DNA from: Fagopyrum homotropicum
Lineage: Eukaryota; Streptophyta; Magnoliopsida; Caryophyllales; Polygonaceae
DNA: 64,000 bases
Assembly (NCBI GenBank): GCA_033239125.1
Contig: BSWB01000008.1
Location: 15,406,001 to 15,470,000, forward strand
Direction: 5' to 3'
Under the pieces are notes generated by a model. It did no database searches. It saw only the letters and a list, made by a program, of their open reading frames with translations, and was not told where the DNA came from. Of the stretch, positions 56,971-64,000 are shown piece by piece. Numbering within the stretch: the stretch's first letter is position 1; every line of letters starts with the position of its first letter. A program made the translations under genes and the position numbers.

Positions 56971-59170
56971 CATAGAGATGTCCTCCCCAATTCCACTACT
57001 GCACAGGTAGTGGATGGAGCTCATCCCTAGGTCGGTAATGCTCTATCTGGACCTTATGGTACATCTTACTCATGCCGGGATGTACGGAATAAGATGTACG
57101 GTGAGTGTACTTTAAGATTTTCTGTCTCCACTCTGCATCGGAAGGTGCACAAAACGGTCACAACGTTTCATCACTTCATCTGCTCTAATGGAGAATTGTG
57201 GTGCCTCATTACAAGACATCTTCTCTCTAAACCTCATCAAAGCCGGGCAGGTCCCCTGCTTCTGTTGGACCTCATCCAAAAGATCAGGTAGAACCTCTAG
57301 GTTTAACTAGGTATCTTTATCAAGGAACTGATTGTCCAACTCTAGCCAAGCTAGATCTCTCTGACGCTGAGGCTGAACTGTCAGTCACACTATTGTCTTC
57401 TCTCAAGACGTCTTTCCGTTCAAGTTGTCAGTGACAATGTTCAACTTCCCTGAATGATATGAAATCTTCAGGTTGAAGTCTTGATTCACTCGAGTCCTTA
57501 ACGCTAGTGGTTATTCAACTCCCATGGCGTAAAAACGTACCTCAGACTCCTATGGTCTGTGGAAACCCGACATGAAACATCACCCAGGTATTATCTTCAA
57601 ATCTTCAAGGCTTGAAGTACCATTGCTACTCTAGATCATACGTCAAGTAGTCCTCCGCATACGTCTTCAGTTGTAGACACACATATCAATAACTCCACTC
57701 CTTGGTTTTAACACACGTCTCAAACTTAGCTAGGATGTATCACCGTAAATCATGGGATCCCAAGAATCTTCTGACTATGACTAAATGGAAGCAGTGGCCA
57801 AGTGCCTCTTCAATTCTTCAAAGCTCTGGTATACTGCTTAACAACGCAATTCTGGTGGTCTTCCTCAGAAGACTCGTAAATATATGCACATTCACAAAAC
57901 CCTCCTCAAAGCATTGGTAATAATCGGCTGATCCGAGAAAACTATGCATTCCTTAATGTTCATCAGTATCTTCCAGGTTATAACATACTTAATCCTCACC
58001 AGGTCAACCATGATCCCACTGGCGGAGTCAACATGGCCTAAGAAGGCTATCACTGGCATCTCCACTCACATTTAGAGATGGTAGCATACAACCCTCTATC
58101 TCTTAAAATCTGCAGAATTGTCCTCAAATGATCGGTCTGCTCCTCTCTGCTATGAGAGTATACCGACATGTCATCAATGAAGATCACTACAACCAAATCA
58201 AGGAATTTAATGAAGATACTATTTATTAACTCCCTAAAGACTGTCAAGGCATTCATTAGCCCCCAAATGGCATTACTACAACTCGTAGTGTCCATAATGG
58301 TACAAAAGGCTGTCTTATGTACATCTTGCTCTCTCACCCTCAATTGGTGATATCCTGAGCGCAATGGATTCCTGAAAACACAATTGCTTCTTGAAGTTAA
58401 CTCATCAGGTCGTCAATACAGAACATGGAACATACTAGGGCAAAAGAAGCCCGTCTCAGTCAACTCTTCAAGTTATCAGTTACAATATCTCAACAAGCAC
58501 CATATAGTATGAGCCTTTCCAATCAGTCTCGTATCATACTTCAACTCAATAACAATGTCCACACTCCACTAAGGTGGCAAGTGGACGATTCAGTAACACG
58601 TCTATAAGCTCATAAACCACTGGAATATCTTCCAACGTGGAACTATCTTCTTCATGGCATAACATCAGAAAACATCACCTCCTTGTGTTATCATCTTCAC
58701 TGCTCATATGGCACAAATGACAAGACTCATCTCTCCAAAGGCCGTAGCCTCGGAAGACCTCTATCTATCAATCTCAAAGGAGACTAGAACAATCTTCCAA
58801 CTGATGTCTAACATGACATGATATCTATTCATCCAAACCATACACATATTGACTTCCTCATGCACCTACGGCATGGCAAAGAAGTCTATAAACCATACAC
58901 AAGTCCCTGAATGAATGGGCCAATCACATATCTCACGGGTACCTCAGACCCCTAACTAGTAATCTTGTAAAGGAAAGTCTACCTCTTACTATTTCCACAG
59001 TCTACTATTAACGCATGCATCGAAAGACAAGAAGTGCATAGCACTCACAACAAGCGCATAGCACTCACAACAAGCAAAACTCCACTAGGTAAACCATTAA
59101 CAAGAATGGTACATGTACAACTAACGCCAAAAGCTCCACTGCATATCATCATTCAAACTTGGATCCATGC
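56971..59170 (-). pseudogene. pol: TekF pol, N-terminal part (protease, RT, RNase H, start of integrase)
   Basis: Reads right to left. A protease remnant near 59130-58960 has lost its D-T/S-G triad. RT near 58600-58050 has YHQLRVREQD and the active site F-I-D-D with VYSHSREEQ. A badly broken RNase H follows to about 57300. The integrase start ends in the WEDVS-like words beside the CrmG junction at 56966. No frame exceeds about 105 codons. Confidence 0.8.
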
Positions 59171-59189
59171 TCCTCAGGTATCATTGAGG

Positions 59190-59966
59190 TCATTGCCATA
59201 GCCTCCACTTCACTCTTGCTACACCGGAAAGAGGAAGGTCTTGTTGAGAAGAAGAACTACCTTGCTGACAAAAAGGGGCCAGATGGCCTAGTTCATCATA
59301 GGTGAAACAAGCTATCAGTGTCAAAGGGCACTCAAAACGCAAATGATCTGGATAACCATAGTTGAAACATAACTGTCCCATCCTTGCACCCTGTTCAGCT
59401 AAAGGGTATCTCGATCTTCGTCGTCCACCTCTAATAATCTTACTCTGGGAAGGAACTGGTAAAGGCAGCGCCTTGCCTTGTCGACAAAACTTCGCTCTAT
59501 GCCCTGCTTTACCACATGTAAAGTATAGTATGGGCATCGTTGTGCACACAGTTTTCCGGTGTCCAAACTTTGCACAACTAAAACACTGTATTTCCTTGTC
59601 AGTCGTCTTCGTGGCCAAAGGACCGCTTGATTGTCCTAACATCTGACTTGGTTCACCATTCATCATCTTCGCTTCTCCACTAACTGATCCAATCCATTAC
59701 TTCTTCTTTGATCCAGAAGCTTCAATTGGTCCCACCGATGTTGGTAAATCTGGTGTAGGTCTACCCGCTATCACATCCTCATAAACTTGCTACATATATT
59801 CTTGAAACCTAGATCTGCTCATGGAGACATGATCAGCCTCTTCAAACTCGTTCTCTATCATAGGTGAAACAACAACGGAAACTGGTCCCTAACTTGGCGT
59901 GACTGGAGGAAGAGGGGGTGTACCCCTACCTCGTCCCACTATAGATACTTCTCTAGTCTGAGCCAT
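59190..59966 (-). pseudogene. gag: TekF gag with four zinc-knuckle motifs
   Basis: Starts ATGGCTCAGACTAGAG at 59966 (minus), the conserved Tekay start. The capsid core is missing: the N-terminal 80 or so codons run into the nucleocapsid. The frame 59666-59190 has two pairs of knuckle-like motifs. The first pair is CFSCAKFGHRKTVC and YFTCGKAGHRAKFC; the second is CFNYGYPDHLRFEC and CFTYDELGHLAPFC. Only the first motif has all four ligands; the others have Cys-to-Tyr losses. TekC and TekD have a single pair, so the pair seems duplicated here. Confidence 0.8.
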
Positions 59967-60016
59967 CTATAGGATATACGTACCTAATCTAATAAGGCCA
60001 TATATATGCCATAGAT

Positions 60017-60188
<172 letters not shown>

Positions 60189-60393
60189 CATCCACATAAT
60201 CCATAATGCACACTAATATATATACATATCTACGCTGTAGGGATCCATGGCAGAGGTGACGACTTCTCGTACATTCTAACCCAAACCACACTTAAAACCG
60301 AAAACATTTTAAAACGTCAGACCTCTTTCGGGTTCTGTTTGTTTTACCTATCAGACCTTATTGCAAGTAGCAAGGGCCATTGTTGCCAACCTT

Positions 60394-62321
60394 GGGCTAG
60401 GATCTCACAATGGATCCTGACCCTAGCGTGACAACAAGTTCACCGGACCTTACAGCATGGCACTGACAGATATAAAACAAATACATAAAACAGTATAAAC
60501 TATACGACCCAAAGGTAAAACAACAACATATCCGAGTATATAAACAACATCCTCACATAGGAGGTACAAAAGATCATCCTCACGTAGGAGTGAAACACAA
60601 CAAACCCAAACCAACCACCTAATGTATGAGAGTCCTCGGCCTGTCACCCTGCCAGATCACTCAAGAGCGCCTAACTTGTAAACATCTACAACACGGTATA
60701 GAATCGTTAGCTAATCATACATATATGAGGTAATGCATAAGCACAAACACAATCATAAAAGATAAACACATCAGCATGCTATCACACATTTACCCATTTT
60801 ATCATCTTTACATAGTGGTAATTCACTCAAATCGTATATATATCCATAGATGAAGATATGTGACACGAGGACCGATAAGTCCTCGCCTTTGAGCCTACTA
60901 GCCATCTGGAGTGGAATCGGTCACACAACCTGTGTACCCTATGGGAGTGGTGTTGTGCCCTCCCCGTATACTAGGTCTGGCCTGACTCAAGAGAACCTCT
61001 CAGACTCCACGGCGGGATGAAAGGAAAAGGTTATCACAGCCACGCATACGGCGCAATCAATAAAACATAAGTCGGTATAAACGACATCTCATGCTATCTT
61101 AGCAACATATAATACACACATCACTCATGCAAACACCTAATATAGGGATGATAGCTAAGTAAGTCCTACGGACTTACCTCAACCTCGTACACAACTCAAA
61201 CACAATCAACCTGAACCAAACTCCAATCCTGAGAGAGAGGGGCACTTCCTAATAACAAGGCATAAAGATATATCAACCTCTATTCATCAAAGGGGTCACA
61301 CCTAGACCCAAAGGGATCCATAGGGATCATACTCAACCTCACAACCTCAACCAACAACAACCTAAGTCCTTAAAGCCGTACGAGGCATAAACCGATCATA
61401 ACCTCAACCAAACACATCCTCACACATCTAACACGATCCTATACACTCACACTAGGAAAGGAGGGAACAAAGGCACCCTAATGAAGGCCTAGAAGCAAAA
61501 CACACATGTAGAACCAAGTGAAACACCAACATGGTGCAGGTGGCTGCAGGGGCGGCTAGAAGATAGCGTAGGGGCAGCTCACTGCTGGCACGGGGGCGGT
61601 TCAGAGATGGCGCAGGGGCAGCTGGTGTGCAGAGACACACCACTTCAGCTCCTTCTTCACTCCTTTCTTCGATTCCTTCACTTCTTCTTCGTCCAACACA
61701 CATACATACAAAAAAAAACATACATATATACATCAACATAAGCTAATTAAGGTTGGAACAAGATCCAACCTAAGAGATCAAAGTTAGGCTAAGGAAAGAG
61801 GGAAAAGATGAGGGAAAGAAGAAAGAAAGAGGAGAAACCATAGAAGCTTACCAAGCTGAGCTTAACTCAAAGCAGAACACCATGCCAAAACTTCAAGGCT
61901 GGCTATCAACAAGCACAACCGCAACAACCATCAACAACAGCAAGCAAAGCCATCAAGGATCTCTCACAAACTCAATCAAGCTCAAAGAAGATCAAGATGA
62001 TCCAAGGAAGAAGAGAGGAGAATATGAAGTACGTATGGAGAGAGAGATGGGGCTGAAGATACTTAACCCTCATCAGAAGGAAAGGAGGAGAAGCTTATAA
62101 AGGAAAGAGGGGTCAAAAAGCAAAGCTCGGGTCAAAGAAGACGGCTGCAGCCCACCATAAACCGCAGGGGCGGCAAGCCTAGCCGTTGGGGCGGCTCACA
62201 GAATTGTAGGGGCGGTCAGCCAGGGGCGCAGGGGCGGCCCACTGCAGCTCCAAGGAAGAAAGGCAGTTGCGCCTCAACTGAAGCGCAGGTGCGGGATCTC
62301 TCAAAGACTAAGACTCTTACA
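60394..62321 (-). repeat. TekF 5' LTR, 3' end deleted
   Basis: Begins abruptly at GGGCTAGGATC; the terminal 45 or so LTR bases and the PBS are missing. It ends TCTTACA at 62321 (TGTAAGA on minus). It matches 45867-48132 apart from the MITE. GC-rich clusters are at about 61545-61635 and 62160-62295. Confidence 0.9.
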
Positions 62322-62326
62322 CAAAT

Positions 62327-62992
62327 CAACATCACTCTAGCCAATTAGAAGTCCTTAGACTTCTAGTGCTCACAATCCTCACAAGATCATAAATGCATAA
62401 GATATCTCAACACTCTCAGTCCATTGCCTTATAGGCTCTCAACATAAACACTCTCGCATATGAACCAATATCCTCAATGATCCAAGAGATCTTGCCACTA
62501 CACTACAACCAACACACTCATAATTTTTCCAAGATAACCTTAAGGGTCAAGCCACTACTTGGCATTCACAAGGCTAACCTAAGCCATTCTAGCATGATTC
62601 TATCATAACCCTCTTGGACAAGCAACGGACACAAGATCGAGGAAGGGTACTCACTGGGGTAAGAACGCAGTCGCAGAACCAAGAAGCGCAGCCGCAGAGA
62701 AGAGCAAAAGAATGACCAGAACCGCCCCTAAGGTACCCTAGCGCCGCCCCTCCACCCCCGCGGCTATGTGGCACCGCCCTGTGGCCAGGTGCTATTGGTC
62801 GCCGCCCCTGCGGTTGTGGGGTTGATGGAGCCCCCGCGGCGCTGTCCAGACGCGGGTGCGGTCGAACTCTAGAAGGTTGATTCGTCGGTCTTATCTTTGA
62901 TGTGCAAGAGCTTTCCAGCACCTTGTGGCTGGCTTGCTCCATCCTGTATGTCCACCACATGGATCCACACCACCACACTACATCCTAATCAA
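62327..62992 (-). repeat. TekE LTR segment 3
   Basis: Continuation of the TekE LTR after TekF's right CAAAT. It holds a dense GC-rich motif cluster (62685-62870, CCGCCCC words). The LTR's outer start is not reached; LtrH seems to interrupt it at 62993. Confidence 0.7.
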
Positions 62993-63939
62993 TGTCTGAT
63001 TTGATCCCCGAGAGCCCAAACATGAAGCCAAAAATGCTCACTCTGAGCGTGGTCAAGTTAAGTCATATTCCGCTCGATCCGGCTAAGTTGTCAACTATAC
63101 GCACTCTCTGTAAAATGCCTATATCTAAAGCTGCGTTTGGAGTTAGAAGACCCACAAGTACTACTTTCGAAGATATTTTCAAGATCTACAACTTTGTAGT
63201 TTATGATAAGACTAGATTCCAAAAGGAAGAGGGTGAAAATGACCCGACAACGCAACAACGTTTATACTTGTGTGGACTTTTGATCAAGATTATGAATGGA
63301 GGCATGCAAGGTGGATATGGAGCAGACATGCACGAGCAATCCAGCCCATATTCCATCCATCAAGACAAGTCCGACTCTTTCCCTTCCGCGCCATAAAAGA
63401 AGCCCAAGTTGTATTGAATCAAGTCTCGTTCAACTCTTCGTATTTCCCGCTTTATTTAGTTGACATGAATCAAGTCCCGCTCAACACTTCGTATTTCCCG
63501 CTTTGTTATTTATTGCCATTTAATTTATTTAATTGTATTTGGTTGATTTTCCAGCCCTATATAAGGGACCTCCAACCATGTAATTTGACAAGGTGGAAGT
63601 TGAATAAAAGAGAGTTTCTCTAAAACGTTTTGTTGGTTCTTCTCAAAATCATCCCAAAACCTAGGTGAGAGGTTTATTTTTCACAACCTTTGGTGAGATG
63701 CTAAAGGAGTTGTCCTAGTGAGAGGCGAAGACAATGAAGGTTCGTCAAACCCGGAGTGCGATTCCGAGGGTGAGGCGTTCGATTTGAGGGATTCCCGAAG
63801 TGAGATTCGGAGGGAGTTTGCTCATCATATCCGGATTTCGATCCTTCAAATCCATCCATCTTCATCTCGTTCATACCGTTTGAGTCAAGTGGAATCGTAC
63901 CGTCGGTCCTTCGTGTTCGAGGCGATCTTGATCACATCA
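62993..63939 (+). repeat. LtrH 5' LTR (start of a further element)
   Basis: Starts TGTCTGATTTGATCC, TATATAAG at 63558-63565, ends CACATCA. Two 51-bp-spaced copies of a GAATCAAGTC..TTCGTATTTCCCGC unit lie at 63416-63510. An ORF at 62992-63396 lies wholly in U3 and is not believed. The start is assigned from the TG and the end of Tekay-type sequence. Confidence 0.65.
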
Positions 63940-63941
63940 TT

Positions 63942-63954
63942 TGATATCAGAGCC
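63942..63954 (+). promoter_or_regulatory. LtrH primer binding site-like sequence
   Basis: TGATATCAGAGCC differs by one base from the tRNA-Met PBS form TGGTATCAGAGCC and sits two bases after the LTR end. The interior lies beyond the window. Confidence 0.6.
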
Positions 63955-64000
63955 TACGGTACGTGTTCAACACATCTCTTGTCGGTATTGTTCATCTTCT

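Noticed and set aside
62992..63396. 134-codon ORF as a host gene
   Set aside because: It lies wholly in the U3 of an LTR with TATA and PBS downstream; no recognisable domain.

Overview
The window is plant nuclear heterochromatin, almost certainly from a flowering plant and probably a eudicot. Essentially all of it is nested LTR retrotransposons, plus a LINE remnant, one TIR DNA element and one Stowaway-type MITE. I see no host gene, rRNA or tRNA. Diagnostic plant features are Athila-type Ty3 elements primed by tRNA-Asp, Tekay/Del-type chromoviruses primed by initiator tRNA-Met with a C-terminal chromodomain, and a CRM/Reina-like chromovirus. Every long reading frame is a retroelement frame, and nearly all carry stops or frameshifts.

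Layout. 1-12341: AthA, an Athila-like element (+) whose 5' LTR is cut by the window edge. It carries gag-pro, pol and a third downstream ORF, and it sits inside the 5' LTR of TekC. 12342-20378: the rest of TekC, a Tekay chromovirus (+). 20379-22541: a LINE remnant (-), interrupted by TekC on the left and TekD on the right. 22547-29010: TekD (-), with a large deletion from mid-RT into its 3' LTR and a TIR DNA element in its leader. 29011-29701, 45726-45866 and 62327-62992: three pieces of one LTR of TekE (-). 29702-45720: AthB, a second Athila-like element (+, TSD CACAC) inserted in the TekE LTR and itself holding two solo LTRs (S1, TSD GGCTG; S2, TSD GGGCT). 45867-62321: TekF (-, TSD CAAAT), also in the TekE LTR, holding CrmG (+, 49851-56965, TSD AGATC) and a MITE. 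62993-64000: the start of a further LTR element (LtrH, +).

How the parts work. Each autonomous ancestor had an LTR promoter, a tRNA primer site, gag (capsid, zinc knuckles), protease, RT/RNase H, integrase, a polypurine tract and a 3' LTR. The two Athila-like elements add a post-pol ORF of unknown function.

The most unusual signals are non-coding. (1) AthA carries a reiterated unit (half-site, CAAAA-like spacer, CGNNCG-centred palindrome) upstream of its LTR TATA box, downstream of it, in the protease-RT linker, and upstream of an internal TATA box that precedes the third ORF. (2) AthB has the same layout at the same places but with a different palindrome, and solo LTR S2 has a third motif type. 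This looks like concerted turnover of a recognition sequence. (3) Four recognisable 3' LTR junctions carry a perfect hairpin with a GGGA or GGA loop 18-21 nt before the LTR, and CrmG carries a weaker one at 24 nt; the arms differ between clades. Both Athila-like elements have a second hairpin-plus-purine unit just after the third ORF. (4) The Tekay LTRs have their own GC-rich reiterated motif on both sides of the TATA box.
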